Below the pieces are notes generated by a model that did no database searches, was not told where the DNA came from, and saw nothing but the letters and a program-made list of their open reading frames with translations. Shown here piece by piece: positions 1 to 9,449 of a stretch of 64,000 nt of DNA (positions within the stretch are counted from its first letter, which is position 1; each line of letters starts with the position of its first letter). This DNA comes from Gp6-AA40 sp963742105 (GTDB lineage Bacteria > Acidobacteriota > Vicinamibacteria > Vicinamibacterales > UBA2999), in NCBI GenBank assembly GCA_963742105.1, contig CAVUKN010000004.1:744001-808000 (forward strand), read 5' to 3'. The position numbers and the translations under genes were made by a program.

Positions 1-1611
1 GCGATCTCCCCGGATGGACGGACGCTCATCTTTGCCGGTCTCGATGGGTCGGAGAGCCGGCTCTTCACCAGGAGACTCGACTCGCTCGAGACAACCGCGA
101 TCGCGGGCACCGACGGCGCCAAGCAGCCGTTCTGGTCGCCAGACGGCGCGTCCGTCGGGTTCTTCGCGCACGGAAAGCTGCTGAAGATCGTAGTTGCCGG
201 CGGCGCGCCGGTCGAGATCGCCGACGCGCCGGATGGACGCGGCGGCGCCTGGAGTCGGTCAGATGAAATGGTCTTTGCCCCCGACCTCACCGAAGCGGCG
301 ATCTCCCGCGTGTCCGCAGGTGGCGGCAGGGTTGAGGCGGTAACACGTCTCGACGTCGCACAGGGCGAGAACTCGCATCGGTGGCCGATCTTTCTGCCCG
401 ATGGCATCCACTTTCTCTACTTCGTCCGGTCGACCGACGACGCCCGCCGAGGCGTTTACGTCGGGCGCAGCGATCAGCCGCCGGCAATCCCGGGAACGCT
501 GCTGATTCGCTCCGAATCGGGGGCGGTGTTTGCACCGCCGAGGGCGCCGGACGATCCCGGCATCCTCCTCTATGTCATGAACGGTCAGATCGAGGCGCAG
601 CGATTCGATGCGGCGCGTCTCGCGCTGGTCGGAAATGCGAGGATGGTTGGCGTGGCCGCTGGCGGCAACACGCTGTATGAGGCGGCCATGGTCAGCGCTT
701 CGCGAGACGTCATCGCATTCGCCACGGCGCCGATCCCGTACGGCGATCGCCTGGCATCGGTGGAGCGAACCGGCGCTGGGTACGAGATTTCCCAGGAGCG
801 CGAAGCCCAGAACAACCCGAGGCTGTCGCCGGATGGCACCCGTCTGGCCCGCCAGCGCATCGACCCGCTCAGAGGTAATCCGGATATCTGGGTTGACGAC
901 CTCACCCGCCATACGCGCGTGCGCGTGACAACCGCACCGGACCGGGATGCCTTGCCCGTGTGGTCCCCCGACGGTCGACAACTGGCACACTTGTCCGGTC
1001 GGTTTGCCACCCGCCAGATCAGTATTGCTGCTGCCGACGGCACCGGCGTCGTCCGCGTCCTGCCGTGTCCGCAGCAGTTCTGCGAGCCAACCGACTGGTC
1101 TCCAGACGGCACGGCACTGCTGGTGAACGTTCGCGGCGGCGACGTGTGGATCGTTCCACTCGATCCGGCAAAAGGGGCGCATCCCGTGCTGGCGGAGGCG
1201 TTCGTCGAACGTGACGCGCGCTTTTCGCGCGACGGTCGCTGGGTGGCGTATGTATCGAATGAATCGGGACGGCCGGAGGTATCGGTCCGTAATCTGTCGG
1301 GTGTGCCGCGTCGCATCGTGATCTCGGCCGATGGCGGAGATCAGCCCGTGTGGCGACGGGACGGCACCGAGCTGTTCTTCGTCGATCCGAGCGGGCATTT
1401 GCGCAGCGTCGCGGTTCGAACCGCGGGGGACGCGAGTCTGACGTTCGGACCGGCCGTGCAGGTGAACATCCCTCCGATCGGCTCGGGGCACGGGAGCACG
1501 CAGTACGACGTCTCGCCCGATGGCGCTCGCGTGTATTTTCTTCGACACGACGAGGAGCAGGCGCGCGACAGCGTCGGCATCGTTACGGGCTGGCGTGCGC
1601 TCCTCCACTGA
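1..1611 (+). CDS. SPDG-repeat beta-propeller protein (WD40-like/PD40), 5' end outside window
   Basis: The frame is open from the first base and ends at TGA 1609-1611, so only the C-terminal ~536 residues are present. At least seven blades carry the SPDG or SRDG turn typical of PD40/TolB-like propellers (ISPDG, WSPDG, LSPDG, WSPDG, WSPDG, FSRDG, VSPDG). In Acidobacteriota such propellers are usually the C-terminal half of a membrane-anchored Ser/Thr kinase or of a wHTH regulator; the N-terminal half lies upstream, so which one is unknown. Domain call from sequence; fusion partner inferred. Confidence 0.8.
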   Translation, partial: AISPDGRTLIFAGLDGSESRLFTRRLDSLETTAIAGTDGAKQPFWSPDGASVGFFAHGKLLKIVVAGGAPVEIADAPDGRGGAWSRSDEMVFAPDLTEAAISRVSAGGGRVEAVTRLDVAQGENSHRWPIFLPDGIHFLYFVRSTDDARRGVYVGRSDQPPAIPGTLLIRSESGAVFAPPRAPDDPGILLYVMNGQIEAQRFDAARLALVGNARMVGVAAGGNTLYEAAMVSASRDVIAFATAPIPYGDRLASVERTGAGYEISQEREAQNNPRLSPDGTRLARQRIDPLRGNPDIWVDDLTRHTRVRVTTAPDRDALPVWSPDGRQLAHLSGRFATRQISIAAADGTGVVRVLPCPQQFCEPTDWSPDGTALLVNVRGGDVWIVPLDPAKGAHPVLAEAFVERDARFSRDGRWVAYVSNESGRPEVSVRNLSGVPRRIVISADGGDQPVWRRDGTELFFVDPSGHLRSVAVRTAGDASLTFGPAVQVNIPPIGSGHGSTQYDVSPDGARVYFLRHDEEQARDSVGIVTGWRALLH

Positions 1612-1855
1612 CAAAACGGCGCGGCATGAAACACCGGTTCGGCTGACTGAACCCAGCTCAGCTCAGATTCTCGCGCCAGCGATGGCGGTTCGGTCCATAA
1701 TCGCCGCCGAGTTACGCGCCGTCGGAGGAGCACGACGGATCGACCCTTCCTCGCAATCGCCGACATCACGTTGAACTGAGTCCACCGAAACGTCCGCGCA
1801 AGTCCTTGCTCACGCGTCTTGGTGTCCTCGCACGCTGGAGGACTGGAGCGCCTAT

Positions 1856-3625
1856 ATGAAGAGATCGTGGCTGTTCATGGCTGTGGCCGTCGTGGGAGCC
1901 GGGTTCGCGTCGGCCTGCAATAGAGCGTCGCAACCGGCGGCGCCCCAGGGCGCCCAATCGGCATCCTCGCTGGCAGCGGCCGACAGGGAATGGACGATGC
2001 CGAACAAGAACGCTTCGTCGACTCGCTACAGCGGACTGACCGAGATCAATACGGACAACGTCAAGACCCTGAAAGCGGCATGGTCGTTCTCGACCGGTGT
2101 GCTCCGGGGACATGAAGGCGAGCCGATCGTGGTCGGCAACATGATGTACCTCGCCACTCCGTTCCCGAACATCGTCTACGCCCTCGATCTGAGCAAGGAA
2201 GGCGCGCCGGTGAAGTGGAAGTACGCGCCGAAGCAGGATCCGGCCGTGATTCCCGTGGCGTGCTGTGACACGGTGAATCGGGGTGTGACTTATTCGAACG
2301 GCAAATTGTTCCTCAATCAGCTCGATACCAACACGGTTGCGCTCGATGCGGAGACGGGTAAAGAGCTGTGGAAGGTCAAGCAGGGCGACTACAAGCAGGG
2401 AATGACCGTCACCTCGGCGCCATTGGTCATCAAGGACAAGGTGATCTCCGGCATTTCCGGCGGCGAGTTCGGGGTGCGCGGGTTCGTCACCGCGAACGAC
2501 GTGAACACCGGCAAGCAGGTCTGGCGGATGTACAGCACCGGTCCCGAAGCCGAAGTCGGCTTTCCCGGGTCGGTCGAAACGTGGAAGGGCGAGGAATGGA
2601 AACGTGGTGGCGGCACGACGTGGGGCTGGTACAGCTACGACCCCGAGCTCGATCTCTTCTACTACGGCACAGGCAATCCCGGCTCGTGGAATCCCGATCA
2701 GCGGCCGGGCGAGAACAAATACTCGATGACGATCTTCGCGCGCAATCCCGATACGGGCAAAGCGGCGTGGGCGTATCAGAAGACTCCGCACGACGCGTGG
2801 GACTACGACGGGATCAATGAGAACGTGCTGGTCGACCTCGAGCTCGGCGGGCAGATGCGCAAGGTGCTGGTGAACTTCGATCGCAACGGATTCGAATATG
2901 TCCTCGATCGCAAGACCGGTGAGTTGCTCCAGGCGGAGCCCTTCGTCTTCGTCAACTGGGCGAAGAGCGTCGACCTGAAAACCGGCAAGCCCGTCGAGGA
3001 TCCCGAGAAGCGCACGTCGGCGACGAAGAACACCAAAGACATCTGTCCGTCGGCGATGGGCGGAAAGAATCAGCAGCCGGTGTCGTATTCGCCGCGCACC
3101 GGATACTTCTACGTGCCGACCAATAACCTGTGCATGGACTACGAAGGGGTCGAGGTCAAGTATCAGGCCGGCCAGCCCTACGTCGGCGCGATCGTGGTGA
3201 GCAAGCCCGGCCCCGGCGGCAACCGGGGCGAGTTCATCGCCTGGGATCCGAAGACCGGCAAGAAGGTCTGGGGCATCAAGGAGCAGCTTTCGGCCTGGGG
3301 CGGCGCGCTCTCCACTGCCGGTGACGTCGTCTTCTACGGGACGATGGAGGGATGGCTGAAGGCGGTCGATGCCAAGACCGGCACCGTATTGTGGAAGTTC
3401 AAGACGCCGTCGGGCATCATCGGCAACCCGATGACGTATGTCGGTCCGGACGGCAAACAGTACGTCGCGGTGCTCTCAGGCGTCGGCGGCTGGTCGGGCA
3501 TCGGCGTCGCGGCGGACATGGGCTTGGAGGATCCGACGGCGGGTCTGGGCGCGATCGGGGCATTCAAAGACCTGGCGAACTTCAGTAATCAGGGCGGCGT
3601 ACTGACGGTCTTTGCGCTGCCGTGA
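1856..3625 (+). CDS. PQQ-dependent alcohol dehydrogenase, lanthanide-type signature, lipoprotein-like (XoxF/PedH-related)
   Basis: A 589-residue quinoprotein of the methanol/ethanol dehydrogenase family, expected to oxidise an alcohol in the periplasm with PQQ. The N terminus is a signal peptide with a lipobox-like end at Cys21, suggesting membrane anchoring instead of the usual soluble form. The adjacent Cys136-Cys137 pair, which forms the vicinal disulfide over PQQ in this family, is present, as are several propeller W motifs. The active site reads WDYDG, with the catalytic Asp at 316 and a second Asp at 318. In the family the second Asp marks lanthanide-dependent enzymes (Ala in calcium MxaF). 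Its stop overlaps the GTG of the next gene (GTGA), so the trio is translationally coupled. Substrate not predictable. Confidence 0.9.
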   Translation: MKRSWLFMAVAVVGAGFASACNRASQPAAPQGAQSASSLAAADREWTMPNKNASSTRYSGLTEINTDNVKTLKAAWSFSTGVLRGHEGEPIVVGNMMYLATPFPNIVYALDLSKEGAPVKWKYAPKQDPAVIPVACCDTVNRGVTYSNGKLFLNQLDTNTVALDAETGKELWKVKQGDYKQGMTVTSAPLVIKDKVISGISGGEFGVRGFVTANDVNTGKQVWRMYSTGPEAEVGFPGSVETWKGEEWKRGGGTTWGWYSYDPELDLFYYGTGNPGSWNPDQRPGENKYSMTIFARNPDTGKAAWAYQKTPHDAWDYDGINENVLVDLELGGQMRKVLVNFDRNGFEYVLDRKTGELLQAEPFVFVNWAKSVDLKTGKPVEDPEKRTSATKNTKDICPSAMGGKNQQPVSYSPRTGYFYVPTNNLCMDYEGVEVKYQAGQPYVGAIVVSKPGPGGNRGEFIAWDPKTGKKVWGIKEQLSAWGGALSTAGDVVFYGTMEGWLKAVDAKTGTVLWKFKTPSGIIGNPMTYVGPDGKQYVAVLSGVGGWSGIGVAADMGLEDPTAGLGAIGAFKDLANFSNQGGVLTVFALP

Positions 3626-4512
3626 CGACTCTCTTCGCCAACAGTCCGGTCCCGGATCGGCGAACGGGCGTGTCCATGTGGGTCCATGCGGCACGACCTG
3701 TCGTACTGGCGCTGATTGCCGCGCCCGTCACGCTCTCCGGAATCGCCGTCGCGCAGAGCAAGAACCAGCTCCGCGTATGCGCCGATCCGGAGAACATGCC
3801 GTTCTCGAACGAGAAGATGGAAGGCCTCGAGAATCGCATCGCCGATCTGATTGCGAAGGACTTCGGTGTACCCGTCAGCTACATCTGGTGGGGTCAGCGC
3901 CGCGGGTTCATTCGCAACACGATGAACGCGACGCTCGAGTCGGGCCGGTGCGACGTCGTGATCGGTGTGCCAGAGAAGTACGACCTGGTTCGGACAACGA
4001 AACCGTACTATCGGTCCACCTATGTATTCGTTTATCCCAGGAGCCGGGGTTTCGGAATCAGGACGCTCGATGACCCGGCGCTGAAGAAGCTGAGGATCGG
4101 CGTGCATCTGCTCGGCGACGACTATACGAATCCACCTCCGGTTCACGAGCTCGCCAAGCGTGGCGTCGTCGACAACGTCGTGGGATTCAGCACGTTTTAT
4201 TCCGAGAGCAACCCGCCGAGCGCCATCATCGATGCGGTGGCAGGTGGGAAGGTGGATCTCGCGATTGTGTGGGGACCGGCCGCCGGGTACTTCGCACGTC
4301 GCGCCCGCGTGCCGCTCGACGTGGTGCCGATTCCCTCCGGCAAGGGAGACCTGCCGTTCGCATTCGACATGTCGATGGGCGTCAAGCCGGGAAACGAGGC
4401 TTTGCGGACGCGATTGGAGGGTGTGATCGATCGGCGGCACGCCGAGATCACCCAGATCCTGAAGGATTACGGTGTACCGCTCCTCGACATCAAGACGAGC
4501 CCCCGGCCATGA
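3622..4512 (+). CDS. XoxJ/MoxJ-like periplasmic substrate-binding-type protein
   Basis: A 296-residue protein of the quinoprotein-dehydrogenase-associated solute-binding family. After a signal peptide ending near AVAQ, it starts with the characteristic RVCADPENMPFSN strand and has the WWGQRRGF and LESGRCDVVIG motifs. Family members (XoxJ, MxaJ) are thought to assist maturation or activation of the partner PQQ dehydrogenase rather than transport a solute. GTG 3622 overlaps the dehydrogenase stop, but ATG 3676 gives a more compact signal peptide (MWVHAARPVV) and is an equally good start. Its TGA overlaps the ATG of the cytochrome gene. Confidence 0.87.
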   Translation: MTTLFANSPVPDRRTGVSMWVHAARPVVLALIAAPVTLSGIAVAQSKNQLRVCADPENMPFSNEKMEGLENRIADLIAKDFGVPVSYIWWGQRRGFIRNTMNATLESGRCDVVIGVPEKYDLVRTTKPYYRSTYVFVYPRSRGFGIRTLDDPALKKLRIGVHLLGDDYTNPPPVHELAKRGVVDNVVGFSTFYSESNPPSAIIDAVAGGKVDLAIVWGPAAGYFARRARVPLDVVPIPSGKGDLPFAFDMSMGVKPGNEALRTRLEGVIDRRHAEITQILKDYGVPLLDIKTSPRP

Positions 4513-4940
4513 CGCGATCGTGGTGCGGAGTGACAGCAGTTCTCTGGCTCGTGGTCAGCCTTTCCAATGTCCAGGGCGCGGCGCGTCAAGTCGCGACCGC
4601 GCCGTCGGACACGTACCAGACCGTTTACAACGGATGGAAGTGGTGGCACGTGTACTGTTACCGCTGTCACGGCGTCGACGCAAACGGGACGACCACCGCG
4701 CCCAACCTGACCGATCCCAGTTTGAAGCTCACTCGTGCCGGCTTTCTCAAGACGGCTCGTACCGGTGTCGCGGACACCGCGATGCAGGGGTGGAGCAAGC
4801 TGCTCGACGACAAGCAGCTCGGTCAGATCTATCTCTACGTGAAAGCTCGAACCGACAAGGTGCTACCGGCTGGACGGCCGGACGAAGTCGGACCGAAAGG
4901 TGGTCCGTGGGTGCCCCCCGCCGGCTGGTCGACACGGTGA
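4509..4940 (+). CDS. XoxG-like cytochrome c
   Basis: A 143-residue secreted monohaem cytochrome c. A signal peptide precedes the haem motif CYRCH (Cys50, Cys53, His54), and Met92 in ADTAMQGW is the likely distal ligand. ATG 4509 overlaps the previous stop (ATGA), fixing the start. Position behind a PQQ dehydrogenase and a XoxJ-like gene makes it the probable electron acceptor of the dehydrogenase. The haem motif is seen directly; the electron-transfer role is inferred from context. Confidence 0.87.
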   Translation: MTRSWCGVTAVLWLVVSLSNVQGAARQVATAPSDTYQTVYNGWKWWHVYCYRCHGVDANGTTTAPNLTDPSLKLTRAGFLKTARTGVADTAMQGWSKLLDDKQLGQIYLYVKARTDKVLPAGRPDEVGPKGGPWVPPAGWSTR

Positions 4941-5056
4941 ACCAGGCATCGGAGCGTTAGCCCGACAAGCGACAGACCCGATCAAGCGTTCAGGACCGGT
5001 GGCCGTCCGGTCCGACACAGGTCAGGTTCTCGAGTCACTGAACAAGAGAGGAATGC

Positions 5057-6277
5057 ATGAACCGCCGGAGCATGATGGTCGCCGTGATCTGTGTCGCGGT
5101 CGTCGAGAGCGTCGCCGGGCAGACGCCGCAAAAGAAATTCATGGCGGCCCCCGTTACCATCGAAGACCAGGGGAGTTTCTTCATTGGCGGCGTGCAGAAA
5201 GTCAGCAACTACGCGGCTGTACCGGTCGCGCCGCCAGGGCAGCCAACGCCGGCGCCGACCCCCCAGCAGATCACCATCGGGCAGATGTACGTGCAGTTCC
5301 AGATTCCGGCGAAGGGGTCGGGACCTGGTTGGCCGGTCATCATGGTTCACGGCTCGACTCACACGGGCGCTGCGCTCGAGTCGACACCTGACGGACGCGA
5401 AGGATGGTTCCCCTACTTCGTCCGCAAGGGTATCGCCACGTATGTCGTCGACCAGTCCGGGCGCGGCCGATCGGGTTTCGACCAGTCCGTGCTGCAGGAG
5501 GCCGAGGCGCGAATGCTGGCGGGAGACACGAAAGCGGCCGCGGATCTCATCCCCAACTTCGGACGCATCACCGACAACGGCGCGTGGCAGGCCTGGTTTG
5601 GCCATCTGGTGCCACCAGGCGCCAACGTCACAAACGGGAAGCTGGTTCGTCACGGCGATCCGGAGGATCCCGAGAAACCGACGGACGGACGGCCTCATGT
5701 CGCGCCGCAATTTCCGCTCGACGCGGTCGCGGAGTACTACAAGCAGCTCGTACCGAATGGCGAGGTCACCCTGCCGGGTTCGACCTGCGCCTCCTGCACT
5801 CCGCAGCAGCTGTCGCCCGCCAATACGTGGACGCCACAGAACCTGGCGCTGCTCGTCGAGCGCCTCGGCGGCGCGGTCGTCGCCACGCACTCCCAATCCG
5901 GGATCATGGGTCACCACATGGTGCGTATTCTGAAAGAGCGCGGTCACCTCGACCTGGTGAAGGGACTCATCACCATCGAGGGCGGCTGCTCGCTGCCACA
6001 AAGCGGCCTCTCCGCGGCCGACTTCGACAACATTCCGTACCTTGCGCTCAAGGGCGACTACACCGCCATCAGTCAGCAGTGCCAGGAGACCGTCGACGCG
6101 ATCAACGCACGCCGCGCGGACAAGCAGGGGAGCACGAAGGCGGAGTACCTGAAGCTTGACGAGATGGGGATGCTCGGCATCACGCACATGATGATGCTCG
6201 ACAAGAAGAGCAACGAGATTGCCGACATCATGATCGATTGGGTCGGCAAGAACGTCAGGCCCGCCAAGCGCCGATAG
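5057..6277 (+). CDS. Secreted alpha/beta-hydrolase (esterase-like)
   Basis: A 406-residue protein with an N-terminal signal peptide (cleavage near VAGQ). GAGAGG 5045-5052 precedes ATG 5057. Alpha/beta-hydrolase landmarks are the oxyanion-region MVHGSTHTG, the strand VVDQSGRGRSG, and the nucleophile elbow ATHSQSGIMG (Ser after His). A late His in GITHMMM could complete the triad. It follows the PQQ dehydrogenase trio by 116 bp on the same strand, so it may share the transcript; a link to alcohol or ester metabolism is only inference. Confidence 0.75.
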   Translation: MNRRSMMVAVICVAVVESVAGQTPQKKFMAAPVTIEDQGSFFIGGVQKVSNYAAVPVAPPGQPTPAPTPQQITIGQMYVQFQIPAKGSGPGWPVIMVHGSTHTGAALESTPDGREGWFPYFVRKGIATYVVDQSGRGRSGFDQSVLQEAEARMLAGDTKAAADLIPNFGRITDNGAWQAWFGHLVPPGANVTNGKLVRHGDPEDPEKPTDGRPHVAPQFPLDAVAEYYKQLVPNGEVTLPGSTCASCTPQQLSPANTWTPQNLALLVERLGGAVVATHSQSGIMGHHMVRILKERGHLDLVKGLITIEGGCSLPQSGLSAADFDNIPYLALKGDYTAISQQCQETVDAINARRADKQGSTKAEYLKLDEMGMLGITHMMMLDKKSNEIADIMIDWVGKNVRPAKRR

Positions 6278-6334
6278 GCGAGCCAGGCTTTCTTCCCCGT
6301 CGATCGTCGCATTCTCGGCGGGGAGCCCGGTTGC

Positions 6335-7297
6335 GTGTTACCGTCGAGCATGCAGGCAGAGAACATTCCGCCGAACTTCGACATCACCGTGCGGGTCGGC
6401 TGCAGCCTGGTGTACGAAGTCACCGGCGCGGCCTCGCTGCTCCTCAACCTGACGCTGCATCCCGATCGGAACCACGCCCTGGTCTTCGAAGCACTGACGC
6501 TGGGCAACAACTTGCCGGCGGAATATTTCGTCGACAGCCACGGGAATCATGTGTGTCGCGTTGCCCTTGCGTATGGCACCAATTGTTTCCGGCACGACGC
6601 GATCGTCGCGGTGCCGTCCGTGCCGGACAATCACGACCTCGTCCCCACGTATCCGCAGGCGCCGGGTGATCTGCCCGCGGCCTTGCTGCGCTACACGCTG
6701 CCCAGCCGCTACTGCGACTCCGACAAGCTGACCGACTTCGCCTGGCAGCAGTTCGGGCAGATCGAACACGGCCTGCCGCGGGTTGACGCGATCAGCCAGT
6801 GGCTGCACCGGAACATCGAATACCGCTACCTGTCCGGCCGTCCGGACTTGTCGGCGTGGGACGTGCTGCAGCGCGGCTACGGCGTCTGCCGTGATTTCGC
6901 TCACCTCGCGATCGCGCTGAATCGCGCATTCAATCTTCCTGCGCGCTACGTGACCGGCCACTTGCCGGACATCGGTGTGCCCGATCCCGATGGCCACATG
7001 GACTTCCACGCCTACGCCGAGGTGTACATCGGCGGCACCTGGTTCACCACGGACGCCCGCTTCCACGTGCCGCGGATCGGCCGCATCAAAGTCTCCTGCG
7101 GACAGGACGCGGTGGACGGCGCGTTTTCGACCATCTTCGGCGGTGCCACGCTGACGTACTTCCAGGTCTGGGCATACCAGGTGGCGCGGGGTACGGTGGG
7201 GGTAGGCGATCCGATTGACCTGACGAAGCGTCTGGACAACCAGTGGGCGATCCGCACGGACGCGCCGTCTGGCCGTCCGTTCGGCGCACCCAAGTAG
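6335..7297 (+). CDS. Transglutaminase-like cysteine-peptidase-fold protein
   Basis: A 320-residue cytoplasmic protein (no signal peptide) of the bacterial transglutaminase-like superfamily. The catalytic Cys is in GYGVCRDFAHLA, the His in MDFHAYAEVY and the Asp in WFTTDAR, in the usual order and spacing. The N-terminal beta-rich domain (ITVRVGCSLVYEV) is common in this family. GTG 6335 has GGGGAG about ten bases upstream; ATG 6350 (MQAENIPP) is the alternative start. Family members include peptidases and uncharacterised proteins; no substrate can be named. Confidence 0.85.
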   Translation: MLPSSMQAENIPPNFDITVRVGCSLVYEVTGAASLLLNLTLHPDRNHALVFEALTLGNNLPAEYFVDSHGNHVCRVALAYGTNCFRHDAIVAVPSVPDNHDLVPTYPQAPGDLPAALLRYTLPSRYCDSDKLTDFAWQQFGQIEHGLPRVDAISQWLHRNIEYRYLSGRPDLSAWDVLQRGYGVCRDFAHLAIALNRAFNLPARYVTGHLPDIGVPDPDGHMDFHAYAEVYIGGTWFTTDARFHVPRIGRIKVSCGQDAVDGAFSTIFGGATLTYFQVWAYQVARGTVGVGDPIDLTKRLDNQWAIRTDAPSGRPFGAPK

Positions 7298-7303
7298 GAC
7301 GTC

Positions 7304-7477
7304 TCAGCTCCTGACGATCAGCCAGACAACCAGGAAGAAGCCGAGAATCAGCACCACGCGGCCGACAGACAGCAGCCGCGTGGTGCTGACCTTGCGCCCT
7401 CCCTTGGGCTGTATCCCCATCACCGCGGCTACCGCAATGAGCAGGGCCACTCCTATCAGCGCCGTGAACCAGGTCAT
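7304..7477 (-). CDS. Small two-helix membrane protein (57 aa)
   Basis: Short gene read on the complement, ATG 7477 to TGA 7304. Two hydrophobic stretches (FTALIGVALLIAVAAVMG and VVLILGFFLVVWLIV) flank a basic loop with KGGRKVSTTR. No recognisable Shine-Dalgarno. It sits 28 bp downstream of the DUF1328 gene on the same strand, which suggests a pair of envelope-stress-type small membrane proteins. Function unknown. Confidence 0.5.
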   Translation of the reverse strand: MTWFTALIGVALLIAVAAVMGIQPKGGRKVSTTRLLSVGRVVLILGFFLVVWLIVRS

Positions 7478-7504
7478 TGGAATGCCCCGTGGGTAGCAGA
7501 GTTC

Positions 7505-7672
7505 TCAGGGGGTAAGCGTTCGACGCCCGGTCACGAGGTGCACGATGAACAGCACGATCGCAATCACGAATAGAACGTAGGCGATATTCGTCGCCACTCC
7601 AGCGACTCCTGAGACTCCGAGGACACCTGCGATGATCGCAATCACCAGAAACACCAGCGCGTAATGCAACAT
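7505..7672 (-). CDS. DUF1328-family small membrane protein (55 aa)
   Basis: Reads MLHYALVFLVIAIIAGVLG, then SGVAGVA and a second hydrophobic helix VLFVIAIVLFIVHLV. This matches the DUF1328/YtjA pattern of two helices joined by a Gly-rich turn. A strong GGAGGG (7681-7686) lies eight bases before the ATG. The family is widespread, often induced by stress, and functionally uncharacterised. Confidence 0.75.
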   Translation of the reverse strand: MLHYALVFLVIAIIAGVLGVSGVAGVATNIAYVLFVIAIVLFIVHLVTGRRTLTP

Positions 7673-7835
7673 TTTTTCGACCCTCCGCGCTCGAGCATTG
7701 TGTCGGCTGAGCGCTATGGCGTGAACCGCAGCAGGAACCGTGCCGTGGTTGAGGTCTCAAGGCAACCTGTCGCTGACGGGACGCTCCTCAACCGCTGAGT
7801 TTGACTGGTGACCCGAACGAAGAGTGATTCGACAG

Positions 7836-9338
7836 CTACATCCAATCGAGGCTGCGGAGGACCGCCTTCTGCCATCCACGATACGCAGCCTCACGGCGGT
7901 CGGCGCTCCACTGAGGCTGCCACTCGCGATCGATCCTCCACTGCCCGCGCAGTGTGTCGGTGCTCTCCCATAGGCCACACGCGAGGCCGGCCGCATAGGC
8001 GGCGCCGAGAGCGGTGGTTTCGATGACCGTGGGACGAACAACCGCCACGCCGAGGATATCGGCCTGCAACTGCATCAGCAGGTTGTTGACCGTCGCGCCG
8101 CCATCTACCCTGAGCAGCGCCAGTGGCACGCCCGCATCGCCGATCATCGCGTCGAGCACATCGCGCGTCTGAAAGCACGTCGCCTCCAGGGTCGCGCGCG
8201 CCAGGTGTGCCTTCGTGTGGAAGCGCGAGAGGCCGACGATGGCACCGCGCGCGTCGGGACGCCAGGTACGGGCAAAGAGCCCGGAGAACGCGGGGACGAA
8301 ATACGCGCCCCCGCTGTCTGGAACCGACGCGGCCAGTGGCTCGATATCGTCAGGGGTTGCAATGATTCCCAACTGATCTCTGAGCCACTGTACGGCGGAC
8401 CCGGTTACCGCCACCGATCCTTCGAGCGCATAGACCGGTGACGCGTTCGCGAATCGATAGCACACCGTCGTCAACAGGCCGTGCGTGGATGGGACGATCG
8501 TCGCCCCGGTATTCAGCAACAGAAAATTGCCGGTACCGAAGGTGTTCTTGGCCTCGCCAGCCGAGAAACACACCTGTCCCACCATCGCCGCCTGCTGATC
8601 GCCGAGGACGCCGGCGATCGGCACCTCGGCGGGACGGCTGCCACGCACGCACGCGGTGCCGAACGCCGTCGCCGAGGACGAGTCGCAGATGCGCGGCATC
8701 ATCGTGCGAGGAATGCCAAACAGTGCCAGCAGCTCGTCGTCCCACTCCAGCGTGTGCAGGTTCATCAGCTGCGTGCGACTCGCATTGGTGACGTCTGTCA
8801 CATGGCGTCCGCCGTCCGCCCCTCCAGTCAGATTCCAGATGACCCAGCTGTCGATCGTCCCGAACAGCGCGTCACCCCGTTCGGCGGCGCCCCGCAGTCC
8901 GATGACGTGTTCGAGCAGCCAGTGCACCTTCGGTGCGGAGAAGTACGTGGCCGGCGGCAGTCCCGTGCGATCGTGGAGGAGTTCGCGATGCGGCTCGAGG
9001 GCTGGCAGTAGCCGATCGGTGCGCGTGTCCTGCCAGACGAGAGCATTGTGGAAAGGCCGGCCGGTGCGGCGATCCCACACCACCGTGGTTTCGCGCTGAT
9101 TGGCGATCCCGATTGCGGCGAGGTCGCCTGGGTCGAGGCCGCCGGTTCGCAGCGCGCCGGCTATCACCTCAGTGACGTTGGTGCAAATCTCCCGTGGATC
9201 GTGCTCCACATGGCCGGGCGCCGGAAGGATCTGACGATGCTCGACTTGTTGCCGCGCGATTTCGCAGCCGCCCTCGTCGAAAATGAGGAACCGGGTGCTG
9301 GTGGTCCCCTGGTCAAGCGCCCCGATCAGTCGTGACAC
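7836..9338 (-). CDS. glpK: Glycerol kinase
   Basis: A 500-residue FGGY-family kinase phosphorylating glycerol to sn-glycerol 3-phosphate with ATP. The N-terminal phosphate-1 motif GALDQGTTSTRF, the HVEHDP segment, the WQDTRTD region and the C-terminal adenosine-binding segment RVDGGATVNN are intact. Length is normal for GlpK. The start is GTG 9338. It is divergent from the Ser/Thr kinase gene at 9450, leaving ~110 bp for both promoters. No glpF or glpD is adjacent. A short relic of a related gene lies at 15.2 kb. Confidence 0.95.
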   Translation of the reverse strand: MSRLIGALDQGTTSTRFLIFDEGGCEIARQQVEHRQILPAPGHVEHDPREICTNVTEVIAGALRTGGLDPGDLAAIGIANQRETTVVWDRRTGRPFHNALVWQDTRTDRLLPALEPHRELLHDRTGLPPATYFSAPKVHWLLEHVIGLRGAAERGDALFGTIDSWVIWNLTGGADGGRHVTDVTNASRTQLMNLHTLEWDDELLALFGIPRTMMPRICDSSSATAFGTACVRGSRPAEVPIAGVLGDQQAAMVGQVCFSAGEAKNTFGTGNFLLLNTGATIVPSTHGLLTTVCYRFANASPVYALEGSVAVTGSAVQWLRDQLGIIATPDDIEPLAASVPDSGGAYFVPAFSGLFARTWRPDARGAIVGLSRFHTKAHLARATLEATCFQTRDVLDAMIGDAGVPLALLRVDGGATVNNLLMQLQADILGVAVVRPTVIETTALGAAYAAGLACGLWESTDTLRGQWRIDREWQPQWSADRREAAYRGWQKAVLRSLDWM

Positions 9339-9449
9339 GCAGGAATACTAATGGAGTGGTCGCCAGACGGCGACGCGGCGCACGATCGTCAGCAGCCAAA
9401 TTGGAGGTTCGATCGATCGAATAGATGACACAATCCGCGCGGACGCGCT

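Noticed and set aside
259..1614. 451-codon minus-strand frame opposite the propeller
   Set aside because: It mirrors the plus-strand gene; the plus frame has SPDG repeats, the minus frame has no domain.
4982..6187. 401-codon minus-strand frame opposite the alpha/beta-hydrolase
   Set aside because: Compositionally biased antisense frame with no recognisable motif, whereas the plus frame has an exported hydrolase with ribosome site.
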